Assembly: GCF_027595985.1 (NCBI RefSeq)
Contig: NC_073307.1
Coordinates: 36,026,234 to 36,090,233 of the forward strand
DNA length: 64,000 nucleotides
Origin: Sorex araneus
Taxonomy: Eukaryota; Chordata; Mammalia; Eulipotyphla; Soricidae
Direction of reading: 5' to 3'
Of the stretch, positions 11,391 through 22,988 are shown piece by piece; position 1 is the stretch's first letter; every line of letters starts with the position of its first letter. The notes beneath the pieces were generated by a model. The model did no database searches. It saw only the letters and a list, made by a program, of their open reading frames with translations, and was not told the DNA's origin. The translations under genes and the position numbers were made by a program.

Positions 11391-12881
11391 AGATTATTTC
11401 TGAAGATAAAATTCATTACAAAAAAAGGTGATTTACAGCTTTAATGGTTATTAAACTAGGTCTCAATTCAAATAAATGTCTGTTCCTGAGCACTCAATCT
11501 AAAATACTATAGCTGCTATATAGCCAATGTTGTCATTTTACTTTCCTGACTAGTTACTATTATATGTAAATGTATTATATTTTGTGAACTTAATCATTTT
11601 ACCACACAGATAATTAAAATTTCATGAGAAATTGGTGACAGATGCAATGCCACAAAGTCTAATTACTTATTCAATATTTTCTGAATAAATGAACAGCAAA
11701 CCAATCAACCCTCATAGTAAAGAACCAGTAAATATTCTAAAGCATGTTCTAAACCTCAAAGAATGAAGATTTTAGTGCCTGTAGAGGCATTTATGGAGAA
11801 AAATGTAGTGTGCCCATTTCCTTAAAATCTAAATCCCAAGAAGTACTGCATGGTCGCTGTTCCTATTGCCCTGTTATTTCCATGTATCTGAAAAGGGCTT
11901 GTCCTGGCTTCTATGAGCTGAACACTGGAGACGCTGAGATGGACTCCACTAATGTAGACAAGTACAGTCAAATGCATAAATAGAAAGAATTTTGCCTATT
12001 GGTACAGATAAACGGGAAAAACCAAGATCCCAGGAAATAGTACAAGCTCTCAAACATAACATTAGAAAGCTATTTCTATTACTTTTTAAAAAATTATCTG
12101 GTCTTAAAAAATTATCTACACCCTTAAAATTTGAAATGCACCTCTCCTCCTTGCTGCTCAAGGATACATCTTTTTTACACTTTAGTTCATACCTCATTTG
12201 GGTTCTCTTCAAATCCAGTGACAACTAAGAGAAAATGATTAGCTTACCACACATTTACATCAAGTTCTTGTCAATGTTTCTCTGTTTCTTGGCCTATGTG
12301 GTTCCAGTGAACCAATATGTTCCCACAAATCAGGCTCAGGGTTCTGACATGGTCATTCAGGAGCTTCTGCTTTGAAACTCTATCTATACTCTTAAACGCT
12401 AAATCCAGCTCCTTAATTAAATCAAAGGTTTTCACTTTAAATGCCAGTTAGATAGGAAATAGGAAATCAAAATGAATCAAAGTCTTAAGCTGCCCAAGCA
12501 AAATGGTGATGACTATTTCACTACTGATGTTATGTACGATTTCCCCATCATTGCCTTTTCCTTTCTATTTAAAATTTAGCTTGTGTTTCTGGATGAATGT
12601 CAAGTATTTCCTCTCACAAATTGTCCGCAGAAACTGAAATGTTTTTATCTGAACCTGAGTTCTCTGTCCTTTCTCTAATGACTCACTAGCCTATCCTTTG
12701 ATTGTGAGACTTTGGTACCTACCGGATCCTATCCACAAGGACTCCAGAAACTAGACTCTTTTAATCTGGATTGATAAGTACAAGGAAAATTTATCTCATG
12801 ATGTTTAACTTATAATTCTTTGATTGAATATGTTCCCCTTAAAATTTATACCCAAAGTGTAATTTCATGATTACATCTCTT

Positions 12882-13036
12882 GTAGACATAAGTAAGACAT
12901 TTGCCTTACACATGGCCAACCTGGTCCAAATCCTCAGTACTGCATATGGTCCCCCAAGAACCACTCAGGAGTCATCCTGAGCACAGAGCCATGAAAAGCC
13001 CCAAAACTCTGCTGGGGGATAAAACCTAAATAAATA
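12882..13036 (+). repeat. SINE-A, diverged
   Basis: CATTTGCCTTACACATGGCC head, GCATATGGTCCCCCAAGAAC body and a CTAAATAAATAAAG tail. Head truncated before box A. Confidence 0.75.
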
Positions 13037-13229
13037 AAGATAAGCTCTGTAGATAAGCAGAGTTTCTAGAAGACCACCCATATATTCCAACCATGAACCC
13101 ACAGACCCACCCTCATCTCCAGTCTATTTCTCATTCACATGTAATTAGTCTTTCAAAACTAAAAAGACTTTCAAATTGTCCTCCAGCATATAATCTAGAA
13201 CTTTTCAACTTGCCTTCAGTATTGCTAGG

Positions 13230-13640
13230 AGCTTTGTAACTGACATACAAGTCTCAGTTTATCCTCTCTCCGATCTGCCATCCAAAACATAAACTTTCTA
13301 CTTTCTAAAACAAACAAAAAAACCCCTAAAAAACCAAATACCCCTTCATATAAATAGACTATCTTTTATCCTTGTCTTAGTAATGGTTTCCCATTATCTA
13401 AGGCTTAAAGCCCAAGCAAATAAGTATTGCAATGTTTCAATATATTTCCACTCTCATCTTTAGACTTCCTCCTGCAGTTATCTATGCCATAGAAGGAGAA
13501 CACAAATACACATTCTACTCCAAACTCATGCAACATGGTCTTTGAAGGTAATCAATCTTTGCTCACGTTCTTCCTAGAGCCAAATATCTGTTTTCCCTCT
13601 CAGGAGATGGTTAAACGGTCTTTATTACACTGCACTATAA
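13230..13640 (+). repeat. Probable L2 relic
   Basis: Fragments such as AATGGTTTCCCATTATCTAA and GGCTTAAAGCCCAAGC, and a pyrimidine-rich composition, resemble the ancient L2 3' region. No alignment was possible. Confidence 0.35.
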
Positions 13641-13845
13641 TTTATGTTTTCGCTCATCTTGAAGAAACATGATGTGCTGACTGAACATGTTGTAGAAACT
13701 AAAAGGACAGCCCAATATTGTCATCTTAAAATATTTTTTAAACAAGAGTTTGATTACTGAATGTAACCTAAAAGATTGTTATATAGTGGTATAATTTTAA
13801 ACCTCTGAGTGACTGTGATGTGAGGCAGGGTTAAGAATCACTTTA

Positions 13846-14029
13846 CAGGGGGCTGGAGCGACAGCTCAGTGGCTAGGGTGTTTGCCTTGCACACAGCCAA
13901 CCCGGATTCAATTCCTAGCATCCCATACGGTCCCCCGAGCACCGACAGGAGTAATTCCTGAGTGCATGTGCCAGGATTAACCCCTGTGCATCACACAGGG
14001 TGTGTGAACCCCCAGCCCCCGCCAAAAAA
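13846..14029 (+). repeat. SINE-A with TSD
   Basis: GGGCTGGAGCGACAGCTCAG head, box B CGGATTCAATTCC, body TCCCATACGGTCCCCCGAGC. TSD AATCACTTTA at 13836-13845 and 14030-14039. Confidence 0.9.
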
Positions 14030-14045
14030 AATCACTTTATACTGG

Positions 14046-14135
14046 GTCAAAGAGATGGGACGGGGGTAAGGCCTTTTCTTTACATGCAGCTGATCTGGGT
14101 TCAATCATCCCTGGCACCCCATATGTTCTGCCCCA
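14046..14135 (+). repeat. SINE-A, 3' truncated fragment
   Basis: Head remnant GTCAAAGAGATGGGACGGGG, GATCTGGGTTCAATCATCC and CACCCCATATG, then similarity stops. Confidence 0.65.
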
Positions 14136-14221
14136 CTTAACTAGTGAAGAGTTAGTGAAATTCTTAGAATTGCTTGACTAATGGTTAGTTTTCATTCATT
14201 CAAAGTAAATGCTGTGTCAGA

Positions 14222-14375
14222 GGGAGAGCTCAGAGTTGGAGCACATACTTGGCACCTGGAAGGCATGGGAGACAATCCCCGTCAAGATATGGACCCCAAA
14301 CATGACTGGGAGCAACCCCCAAATAGTGTGCCAAGAACAGTTGCTGAACACTTTTAAATGAGTCCCTCAAAACAA
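14222..14375 (+). repeat. Old tRNA-type SINE
   Basis: GGGAGAGCTCAGAGTTGGAG followed by CACATACTTGGC, like the old family at 1517 and 8699. Degraded end. Confidence 0.45.
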
Positions 14376-14499
14376 AAAGATATTTAAATATAAACAATGA
14401 TGTATCATAAAATATAAGCTTAAGAAAAGGTATCCAATTAACTAAATTTAGCATGTACAGGAGTTCTGTGGCCATCACCGCTAACTTCAAGCCATCTTC

Positions 14500-14690
14500 A
14501 TCATAAACACATTATCTCCTACCTGTCACTCCCATCCTGTCCTTTCCTTCCCCATGCAAACACTATTTTACCTTCTGCCTCCATGTATTTGCCTATTGTA
14601 GGCATCTCTTATATATAAAATCATTTAAGGTGGTCTTTTTTGTCTGGCTTCTTTCACTTAGAAGTAAAAGTGTTTCAAATTATTTTTTTT
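14500..14690 (-). mobile_element. Ancient L1M-type fragment
   Basis: ATTTGCCTATTGTAGGCATC and GGCTTCTTTCACTTAGAAG resemble the antisense of old mammalian L1M ORF2 3' ends, a stretch I know from many placental genomes. Confidence 0.5.
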
Positions 14691-15430
14691 AATATTACCA
14701 ACTAATAATCTACTATATGAATAGAATTCATTTAGTCATTTAGCCATAAAGATTTGAAGAATATTTGCAGCATGAGGAACCTAACGATGAGAAAGCCTTG
14801 TTTTTAAAAAATTTAAGGCATTCCCCCCCCCCAAAAAAAAAGTAGTAACTAGATTCTTAAAAAAATAAAATCCATCAAAGGCACACTAAAGGAATCAACG
14901 GCACACAAGGTGCAGAAAGGAAAATGAGGCTGGCAAAGACAGGCAGACTAGGAAAGCTCTAGAAAGGGCTGTGGTGTTGGGCCAAAAAATCTGGACATCG
15001 TGTTCCATGCCATGGAGAACCTTCCCTTCAGAAATAACATTCCAATCAATTCTTTTTTATCTGAATTTCCAATGCCTGCAGACAGAAACCCAATCCCATA
15101 AACATACACACACCCATACCCATTTTACTAAATAAGTTATTATGTCATTCTTCAGAGCTACCTCTACAAAGCTTCCTCTAACCATGCTGCCAAGTAAATA
15201 TTTTACATTACAAGCTCAAATGGGTTTTTAAAAAATACCTTTTTCATAGTATTTGCCATCTACTCAGACAACTGCAATCTTCACTGCTCGTGTATATTCT
15301 ACTTAAGGGCAAGGACATTTTAAGGTGTCTCTGAAATCCCAGCCGTTACAACTGTTCAATTAATAAATGGGAAATATCATAGATCTAGTTAAAAGTTAGA
15401 TGGACCATACTGGGTGGACATACAGAACAG

Positions 15431-15619
15431 ACTTTTTTTTTCTTTCTTTTTTTTGCTTTTTGGGTCACACCCGGTTATGCACAGGGGTTACTCCTGGCTT
15501 TGCACTCAGCAATTATTCCTGGCAGTGCTCAGGGGACCATATGGGATGCTGGGAATCAAACCAGGGTCGGTCACATGCAAGGCAAATGCCCTACTTGCTG
15601 TGCTATTGCTCCAGCCCCC
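15431..15619 (-). repeat. SINE-A with TSD
   Basis: T-rich start (the A tail), TTTTTGGGTCACACCCGG, ATTATTCCTGGCAGTGCTC, GCAAGGCAAATGCCCTAC and the head complement CTATTGCTCCAGCCCC. Imperfect TSD CAGAACAGAC / CAGAATAGAC. Confidence 0.9.
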
Positions 15620-15739
15620 AGAATAGACATTTTTAGTGATTGGTATGGGTAAAGTAGTAAAAATATGAGCCACTCCAGGAAGAAGCACAAGCCTGGGAAG
15701 AACAAATGAAGGTTGGTGGCAGATGAAGATGGAGAAATA

Positions 15740-15965
15740 AAAAGGGATGATAATAGCTATGAAGTACTGCCCAGGTGCCAGAGAAAAGACCAGTGCTCTC
15801 TCAAACCACAGTTAGTTTTCTTAGGAAGCTCAGAGGTAGATATTAGTTTCATTATTTAAAAAAAAAAAAAGCTGCTTAGAAGAAGTTATAAATAAGTGGC
15901 AGGATTAGGAGCTTACAAACTCTAACTGCAATCCATGCAATCCAATCAGCTGCCCTACCTTTTCA
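15740..15965 (-). repeat. MIR relic
   Basis: Order of motifs fits MIR in antisense: ACTGCCCAGGTGCCAGAG, GAGGTAGATATTAGTTTCAT, and AAATAAGTGGCAGGATTAGG. Very diverged, as expected for a mammal-wide SINE. Confidence 0.55.
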
Positions 15966-16112
15966 ACCACTTAGAATTAAAATTCAAAGAAGCAATAATT
16001 GTTTTTATTTTTATGTAAAAATGTATAAGTATATAAGTTACTACTAATTATTGACACCCTCTAAGCTAAGTCATCACTGCCTACAAATTTAATAGTCAAA
16101 GGTAACTAAAAT

Positions 16113-16270
16113 GAGAGCAAGAGAGATAGAAGAGTGGGTAGGGCATTTGCCTTCCACACAGCCAACCTGGGTTCCATCCCACAAGTCCCACCAAAAATAT
16201 CCCTTAGGACAGAGCCAGGAATAATCTCTGAGAACAGCCCGGTATAGCTCCAGAACAAACAAATTAACTA
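16113..16270 (+). repeat. SINE-A, diverged
   Basis: AGAAGAGTGGGTAGGGCATT head, CAACCTGGGTTCCATCCC box B region, GACAGAGCCAGGAATAATCT body and an ACAAACAAATTAAC tail. Confidence 0.75.
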
Positions 16271-16307
16271 AAAGATTCCAGAACAGTGCTCTTTAAAAAG
16301 AAACAGC

Positions 16308-16446
16308 CAGGGACCAGTGTGATAGCACAGCGGGTTGAGCCCTTGTCTTCCAAGTGGCTGACCCATGGTAATTCCTGAGTGCAGAGCCAGGAGCAAGCCT
16401 TGAGCATCACTGAGTGTGATCCCCAAAAAGAAAAAAAAGAAAAAAG
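16308..16446 (+). repeat. SINE-A with internal deletion
   Basis: Head GTGTGATAGCACAGCGGGTT and GTGGCTGACCCA are followed directly by GGTAATTCCTGAGTGCAGAG, so box B and the CCCATATGGTCCC part (about 45 bp) are missing. Tail of AAAAAGAAAAAAAAG type. Confidence 0.8.
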
Positions 16447-16479
16447 AACAAAGAACTATCCAGTTAAGTAGACAGTATT

Positions 16480-16730
16480 GGCACATCACCAGTTTGGGTT
16501 TATTCTTGGCACTACATGGTCTCCTGAATGTTAAAAGCTGCCGCCCCCAGGCACTGACAGGTATGACTTTGGAGGTGTCCATCACTGTAACTGGTCCAGA
16601 GCAGTACCAGCACCAGAGTAGCATCACACGCGAAGGCCCTTGCATTGAACTGTTAGCTAGATGGCCAAGACCCTAGTGGGACCTTGAGACCTCCTGAGCA
16701 CTTTAGTTGGGTGTCCCAACTAAAAGAATT
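16480..16730. other. Unclassified GC-richer stretch, possibly SINE-derived
   Basis: ACTACATGGTCTCCTGAATG and GAGCACTTTAGTTGGGTGTC recall SINE-A body parts, but the ~150 bp between them (16540-16680) match nothing I know. Could be an old SINE disrupted by an insertion. Confidence 0.3.
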
Positions 16731-16914
16731 AACACCCACAAATGTTTTCTCATATTGTAGCCAGATAATAAATATTTTGATTTTGAATATTAGGGAGATG
16801 CCTTTTAGAATGTTTTAAGATTAACAAACAAGGTTTTTAAATCTAAAAAATCTGACTCATGCTAAATCTGACTCAAAATTTGTTATGAAAGTGGTAGAAG
16901 CATGTTATTTTAAT

Positions 16915-17024
16915 TTGGGGGGTTCTTGGACCAACCCAGAAGTGCTTGGAAGCTCCCAACTATGCTTGAGCGGTCGGCCACATGCAAGGCAAATGCCTTA
17001 ACCCCATACTATTTCTCCAGCCCC
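16915..17024 (-). repeat. SINE-A, diverged
   Basis: GAAGTGCTTGGAAGC, GGTCGGCCACATGCAAGGCA and ATACTATTTCTCCAGCCCC mark the antisense body and head. Box B region deleted. Confidence 0.75.
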
Positions 17025-17663
17025 TGAGAGAAGCATTTTACAGCATTCCAAAATAAAGGCAAATGCCAGATAATAATTTTAATTCAACACCATTTCTACT
17101 AAGCAGGTATATTCTTTTACATATTTGCCATTAGCAGTAACTAAATAGATGAGGATTTTCTGTAACACACTCACTATAGTTTATCATGAAATTTATTCAT
17201 GCATAGCATGTGCGCAGTATAGTTAGTAAATGAAATGTTTTAGTGATGCTACTGAGTAGGGGTGGAAATCTGCTAAATTTATTTAACAATTAAACAGGAA
17301 AAGAAAGATTAATTCAAAAATATGTCTATCTTAAAATATCAAATAAAGACTCTGTGTTACTAAATAAATTCACAAGCACAAGCAGGTCTGGTATCCCATC
17401 TATTCAGTTAAAAGTGCCCCAAAATCTATGTCACTTGAAGCAAAAAAAAAAGCTGCAGCAGGCAAAAGAGCTCCTCAATTAGCTTTTGCTTTTCAGAGAT
17501 AAAACAAATGATATCAAATGCTTTAACAGCTTTTACCAATTTTAATTTCTATGTTTAAATGTTTTTGTTTTATTTTGGTTTGTTTTTAAACACAACATTT
17601 TGCTAAACTTTTAAAATTATAGTCAACGGAGCTATTTCTGCCAGGCTGCACTTGAGAACTCAC

Positions 17664-17687
17664 CACATGTTCAACACTTTCTGGCAG
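17664..17687 (-). CDS. CSNK1G3: CSNK1G3 24-nt microexon (encodes CQKVLNM core)
   Basis: The minus strand has a polypyrimidine tract, ...gtgtgtatag as acceptor, 24 exonic bases, then GTGAGT as donor. Spliced between the exons at 18243-18349 and 7568-7622 it converts DET-K-CCCFF into DET-NCQKVLNMW-CCCFF, an 8-residue in-frame insertion just ahead of the palmitoylated cysteines. This matches my memory of a longer human CSNK1G3 isoform. It is too short for ORF finders. Splicing must be optional, because the frame is kept either way. Confidence 0.9.
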
Positions 17688-18242
17688 CTATACACACACA
17701 CGGAAAAAAAAAAAATACAGGGGAGAAAGAGAGAGGGAGAGAGGGAAAGAGGGCAGTGGAAAAGGGGGAAGGGGAAGAGAAATCATCAGATACAGCCCAC
17801 ATTGAAATTATCACAGTTTTTCATGCTTAATTTTTTCCCAAGCCACATTATATAATTTATGGTCAAAAAAATATTAATTTAAAACTGTTATTAATGCATG
17901 CAACATAATATAAAATTCATAATTCATTTTTATGCTTACAGGAAAAAAATGAGCATTTATAAAACAGTCATGACTTTCATGCATCAACATTCCTGAAAAA
18001 AGGCTACAATATTCTCATTTTAAATGATAATATAACTCCTAATTTGCTCTTGCAATTATTAACTTACCAGAAAAGCTTTATTTGATTAAAATAAATGTAC
18101 TACTCATTTTGCATGCATCTATTTTTTGGATAACAAGCTCTTAAAAATAAGTATGACTACAAATGGTCTATAGACATGATTATAAAACTCAAACATGCAT
18201 CGTTTAAGTACAGAAAGTAAGGAAAGCAAAACTAATACATAC
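17688..18242 (-). other. Intron upstream of the microexon (555 bp)
   Basis: Short intron. Its 3' part, read on the minus strand, is a long pyrimidine tract (17701-17785) that runs into the microexon acceptor. The remainder is AT-rich with no repeat recognised. Confidence 0.85.
17701..17785 (-). promoter_or_regulatory. Polypyrimidine tract before the microexon
   Basis: On the plus strand this is almost pure purine: GGAAAAAAAAAAAATACAGG and then GAGA/GGAA runs. On the transcribed strand it is a ~80-nt C/U-rich tract with a T12 run and a TG repeat just ahead of the acceptor. Such tracts bind PTB-type repressors and U2AF; very short exons commonly depend on them. Regulation is inferred. Confidence 0.5.
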
Positions 18243-18349
18243 TTGGTTTCATCCATCACTTCTACTTCCGTAGGGGCCGTGATGGGAGCATTTGAACGTC
18301 CTGCAGTCGGGTCATCTGTGTTCAATTCTCCATTTGTAGAACTTACAAC
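18243..18349 (-). CDS. CSNK1G3: CSNK1G3 tail exon ([13 protein letters not shown]...MDET)
   Basis: 107-nt exon; acceptor tggggacag, donor GTATGT. Reads [20 protein letters not shown] then [15 protein letters not shown] and two bases (AA) of a split codon. Joined directly to the last exon the split codon is AAG (Lys); joined to the 24-nt microexon it is AAC (Asn). The segment is acidic and Thr/Pro rich, and lies just ahead of the lipid-anchored C-terminus. Confidence 0.94.
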
Positions 18350-18689
18350 CTGTCCCCAAAAAATTATACATACACAAGTAACAGGTTATACAGTGATAAA
18401 CATAATTAAGGTAAAAATATTTAAATTAGGAAAGTGAGGAACACAAAATAATTAGTATTAAGTTCTTCATAGTGAACTAAGTCTAGCATTAAAGACCGAG
18501 GTCATACAATATTTTCAATTTTCTTCCGTCATCTTGAAATTTCTTGCTCCTGTCTCCCCTCTGATTTTTAAAGTTAATTCCTATACTTAATTTTCATTAT
18601 TTCCTATGTTCTCATCTTTTTGACACACTGCTCTATTATTTCCCCTACAAATATTAATATACTTCTTCCAATGGTTCACTCAGTTCAAT

Positions 18690-19600
18690 CTTTTATATAA
18701 TCAGGTCTTCCTCTGAAGTTATCCATTATTCAAACCTCAAACTCAGCAGTCCTGGTGATTCCTCTCTTTCACTTAAATATATCTAATCCATCAACTGGTC
18801 TTTAAATTTCTCCCTCCAAGTATATCCTAACTCTAACCTGTTTGTTTTTAGGTCGACTATGAAAGAAGTCGTGCATCATTCAGCCCATGATGTCATTATC
18901 TCTTGGGAAAATAAAAACAAAAACCTATTAGTTTTGTCCTTTTGATTTTACTTATACATACCAATTCTTGTCTATTGTCCAATTCAACTACCAAGGTACT
19001 TTCGTTAACATGATTTAAAAGTTTCAAATCATCTCACTTAGAATTAAAAATTTAGAATTAAAATCTGTTACCATTTAGCATTAAGACTCATTTTCTTAAA
19101 CCTGAAAGCTTTGTAACTTTCCACATGCTGATTCAATAAAAGAGTAAATTAAAAAAAAAAAAGACCCATTTTCTTTAGACCAATTTACAAGGATCCCACA
19201 TACCTCTCGAATCTCAAACCACTTTCCCCTTTACTCACTAGCCACCAGCCTGTATGTTAAGCTTATTCCATAGTAAAGTCAGGACACTATCTGTTCTTAT
19301 TTCTGGAATTCTCTTCCTACTCAGTGTCTATGTTCTTTCAGAATCACAGAGAACTTCTTGAAACAGACCGTTTCTATCATATAACTGGAGATTTATATGC
19401 ATACACTATCATGTTTACTCTATTTTTTGCTCCTTATTAGAAATTAACACATATCTGTATGGTTTTCCTGATGTTTCCTTTCACCCACCTGCCTCCTATC
19501 TCCATGACTGTGAGAACCTAATGTTGCTCCCTGCTCTGTCTCCCAACTAGACCTGGAATAGAATAAGCGCTCAATAAATACTTGTTGAAATAAAAATGCA
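18690..19600 (+). repeat. L2 3' region, worn
   Basis: Pyrimidine-rich sequence with phrases typical of L2: TGGTGATTCCTCTCTTTCAC, TCTGGAATTCTCTTCCTAC and the L2-like end AGCGCTCAATAAATACTTGT at about 19565. Interrupted by an L1 3' fragment at 19101-19162. Confidence 0.5.
19101..19162 (+). mobile_element. L1 3' terminal fragment
   Basis: CCTGAAAGCTTTGTAACTTT, then TGCTGATTCAATAAAAGAG and a poly(A) run, matching the extreme 3' end of the L1 3' UTR copies at 44905-45132 and 57368-57651. Only ~60 bp long. Confidence 0.65.
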
Positions 19601-19616
19601 TGCATGCATGCATGCA
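19590..19616. repeat. (GCAT)n microsatellite
   Basis: Four to five ATGC units directly after the L2 tail. Confidence 0.85.
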
Positions 19617-19919
19617 AGAATGAAATCCTAAAACAATAATGAAGGTACAGTAATTTTGTGTAGCAAAACCAAAGCCACTTTTGTAACCATGTCACCTACC
19701 CTACAAAAAGAAAAAAAAATCATAAAACATTAAAAAAAAATCATCAAAATTCCCCAATTGCCCCAAATTATCTTGTCTACAATGTTACCTTACCATCTTA
19801 TTTCTTCTTTTTTCCCCAAGTATCTTAACATGCAGCATGTTTAACCAATCTAGAAACTCTCTTACCCCAGTTTTGGGTTTTGAAGGAGGAATGTTTTTTC
19901 CATGTTTTTTTTGTTTTGT

Positions 19920-20005
19920 TTTTTTAAATTTCTGGTACCAGAAATCAAATCCAGAGCCTCACAAGGTTAGGGCTCTACTGCTGAATCTCATCCCTGACTC
20001 ATTCT
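19920..20005 (-). repeat. Old tRNA-type SINE fragment
   Basis: GGTACCAGAAATCAAATCCA, then AGGGCTCTACTGCTGAATCTC resembles an antisense tRNA-derived head (compare 32387-32470). Diverged. Confidence 0.45.
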
Positions 20006-20239
20006 TCTACACAATCTGGGTTCCCACTGGTTTCATTACATAAGTAGACACTTTATTTCCCATTCATTTGTTACTTAATTCTTTGCAATATGTACTGTGT
20101 TCCTACATCAGGGTTCTCAAGTGCTACCAACAATTCCCAGAAGATGCATTCAATGGTCTTTTCTTGGTACTCACTTTCCTGTACACTTTTATATCTCTTG
20201 GCACCAGCTGATGACTCTGGAGTAAGGTGGGACCTATTT

Positions 20240-20462
20240 TAAAAGCCCAGTTCTATGATGTACCTCTATAACTAGATGACTCTTTATGACCTTACTCTGC
20301 TAAACCCATGTTCTCAAGTACAAAATGGAAAACGGAATTATATTTAACTACAATGAAATGGAGATGAAATGAAATCCATCTATAAAGTAGGCGTAAATAA
20401 GAGCTCAATATAGTGGGTGTGAATAAGAGCTCAATAAAAAGTGATCATCAGTATTATTCTGT
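20240..20462 (+). repeat. MIR relic
   Basis: AGTACAAAATGGAAAACGG corresponds to the MIR 'TGTAAAATGGG' core, and two copies of AATAAGAGCTCAATA (20397 and 20424) followed by TGATCATCAGTATTATT match its 3' end; the 3' end is tandemly duplicated with a ~27-bp period. Confidence 0.55.
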
Positions 20463-20858
20463 TCAACCTACATAGATGCTAGCTTTTGGAAAAAAGCTCT
20501 TTTCACTGGCAAATGGCTCTGTCACAACTGCAAAGAGCGATCTCTATATAAATAGCTCTCAGAGTCAGAGTCAACTACTCACCTATATTTTTAATCAGTT
20601 AAACCACTTTTGGTACCTAAAATTCACTATTTCTAAAACCAAACTTATCATGCTCAACTTTAAATTTATTAATTTTCCCATATTTCCGATTACCTTTTAA
20701 GTCCTATCATATTTCTAGACACTAGGTCAAAGTCTAAGAACCAACTCTGATACTTCCTTTATCTAATCTTTTAATAAGGAAAAAAATAAAAGCTGAAATA
20801 TCAAAGGCCCATTGCACCACAGTTGACAGTTGCCTACTAGACCTAAGTACCGTGAATA

Positions 20859-21033
20859 GGGGCTAGAGAGTCAGTACAGGGCTTAAAGACTTCACCGTGC
20901 ACAAAGTCGATCCCAGTTTGATCCTGAGCACTAACTACATAAAGTCCTCCTGAGCACTGCCAGGAAGGACCGTTGAGCACATAAGCAAACCCTGTGCACC
21001 ACTAGGTATGGCCCGAAAGCCAACAACAAAAGA
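20859..21033 (+). repeat. SINE-A, diverged
   Basis: GGGGCTAGAGAGTCAGTACA head, CCCAGTTTGATCCTGAGCAC, CCTCCTGAGCACTGCCAGGA, GGTATGGCCCGAAAGC and ACAACAAAAG tail. Confidence 0.8.
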
Positions 21034-22093
21034 GTAAAATTAAACAAATGGTGCCATTATTTCTAAAATTTAACAAAGTCAGAAAGGTCTTAATGAGAGG
21101 TTACAGTTTGTCATGCATTGTTCCAGGAACTTGGAAGATTGGAGTAAACAGGACAGACCAACTTCCCTACCCATCCCCTGCCCCGCAAAAAAAAAAGTAA
21201 CTTAGAAATGAAGACTGCATCTGGGCCCACAGCTTTTAAAAATATCCCATCATCTGTAGAGACTAACCAAGAAGAAGACTGCTCCATGCAAAAAACATAA
21301 GTCTCTATGATTCTAAGATACCTACTTCCTCCTGTTGAGTTTGTGTTGGCTTTTCTCTTTATTGTTCCCACTTTCTAAACAGTTACTAATAATTATTTGT
21401 TCTTATTACATAATTTGAAGCCTTTAGTCTAAAACATTATTTTTAATGTCAGAACCTCTGATAAAATAGAAAGCAGAATTCTTTTATATTCTTCATTACT
21501 TTTAACTATCAGAGTACCTTGAATACAATGAGCATTGGAACAGTTCACCAATTTCCACTGTGCTTCCCTTAACATATTACTCCACTAGATATTTTCCTTC
21601 CTTTTCTTCAACAGCCCTAGGTTAGAACTATTCCAACTTGAATTATAGCCACCTCCTCTAACATGTCTTTCTTTCCTGCAGGCACATCAAATGAAAATTT
21701 TAAATGTGGCGATTCTAAATTTCACACAACAGAAACTATTTATGCATAATAATATGATTTATGACTTATACAAAGTCATAGTGACTCTACTAAACTTTAT
21801 TTTGTAAAATGTTTCAAACTGGACCTGGTTGACTAAAAAATATATCAGAAGGAAGCATCACCTTCCTTTAATTTTAAAACACAATTTTCCCGATAGTTCC
21901 CGAAATTTCCTAACTCTCTGAGTAGAGGCCAATGTCCTAAGGTCAGAACTGAATGAATTCAGGAGCAAAATTCTCTTGCAAATGTGACCTACTAACCCCC
22001 AGCTGTATCGTGACACTGAAACTAGTTTCACTTAGAAAAACTAGGTCTGTTTTGCAAAGATACTTTATAAAAAAAAGAAAATGGGTAACAATA

Positions 22094-22212
22094 TCACTGT
22101 CACTGTCATCCTGCTGCTCATCGATTTGTTCGAGCGGGCACCAGTAACGTCTCTCATTGAGAGACTTATTGTTACTGTTTTTGGCATATCCAATACGCAC
22201 GGGTAGCTTGCC
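22094..22212 (-). repeat. SINE-B, 5' truncated
   Basis: Tail complement CACTGTCACTGTCATCCTG, then GAGCGGGCACCAGTAACGTC, TTTTTGGCATATCCAATACG and CGGGTAGCTTGCCA. The tRNA head is missing, so the copy stops at the body. Confidence 0.88.
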
Positions 22213-22660
22213 AAATTTCAAAAATCCTAAATCAATTGAGAATATTTATACTATTAGTGTCTTAGCAGTTTGATTTCTTTAATGAAAGTATATTTTTAAA
22301 ATATACATTTTAAATGACAGAAGCTCTTGAGGTTAAAATAATTCAGATGTTAAAAACATAATTTCACAGGATTTTTGCTCTTAAAATTTTTTTCTCAGAT
22401 ATTCTCAGTCTGATGAAATAGTGCATGTCTTAGGAGGAAAAACAAAACAAAAAAATCAATTAGTAATCAAACTACAGTTGTATTTTTATTCTATCAAAGT
22501 TGAAGAGGAAGGGCTGGGGAATCTCTACAGCTAAGTTTGGTGAGTGAGGTAAATCCTAATAGCTACACGTCCAATCTCATTTCCCTATACTCAAAAGATT
22601 TTTGAATATAATCAAAGATAACAAATGGTACCTTTTAGTGAATTGAAAAAGCCAATGAGG

Positions 22661-22786
22661 AACCGGGAGCCGCGGCACGAGAAACAGACCCTCCGCGCCT
22701 ATTGACTGTGATCCTGAGGTCTCCTAACCCATTTTGGCACCAGAGCGGATTCTTGCAGCCATGCATTTTGACTGTGAACTGAGCTA
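22661..22786 (+). repeat. Direct repeat, copy 1 (126 bp)
   Basis: Starts AACCGGGAGCCGCGGCACGA; differs from copy 2 at 22989-23114 by only a couple of substitutions (for example GCGCC versus GCACC, ATGCATT versus ATCCATT). Confidence 0.9.
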
Positions 22787-22988
22787 CAACCTCGTGCAGC
22801 CCAGGGAGGGATTTTTTTCCCTCTCCACCCCATTTTTCTGAGCGAAAATGGCGGCAGCGGTAGCAGCCACGTGGTAAGAGCCACCCTCTAAGACCCCTCC
22901 ACCAGGAGGTAGGACTTTCTTTAGTGATGTAGCCTGTAGGTGGTCCTGGGAGGGGAGGCGTTCCCGGCTCGCCTTCCGCCCAGAGATG

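Larger units (their letters stand above)
7623..17663 (-). other. CSNK1G3 last intron (10 kb)
   Basis: Lies between the microexon and the last exon. Besides the listed SINEs, MIR, L2 and L1M relics, the stretches 8850-9916, 10312-11208, 11404-12870, 14700-15430 and 17030-17640 are plain AT-rich intron in which I see no further structure. Confidence 0.85.
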
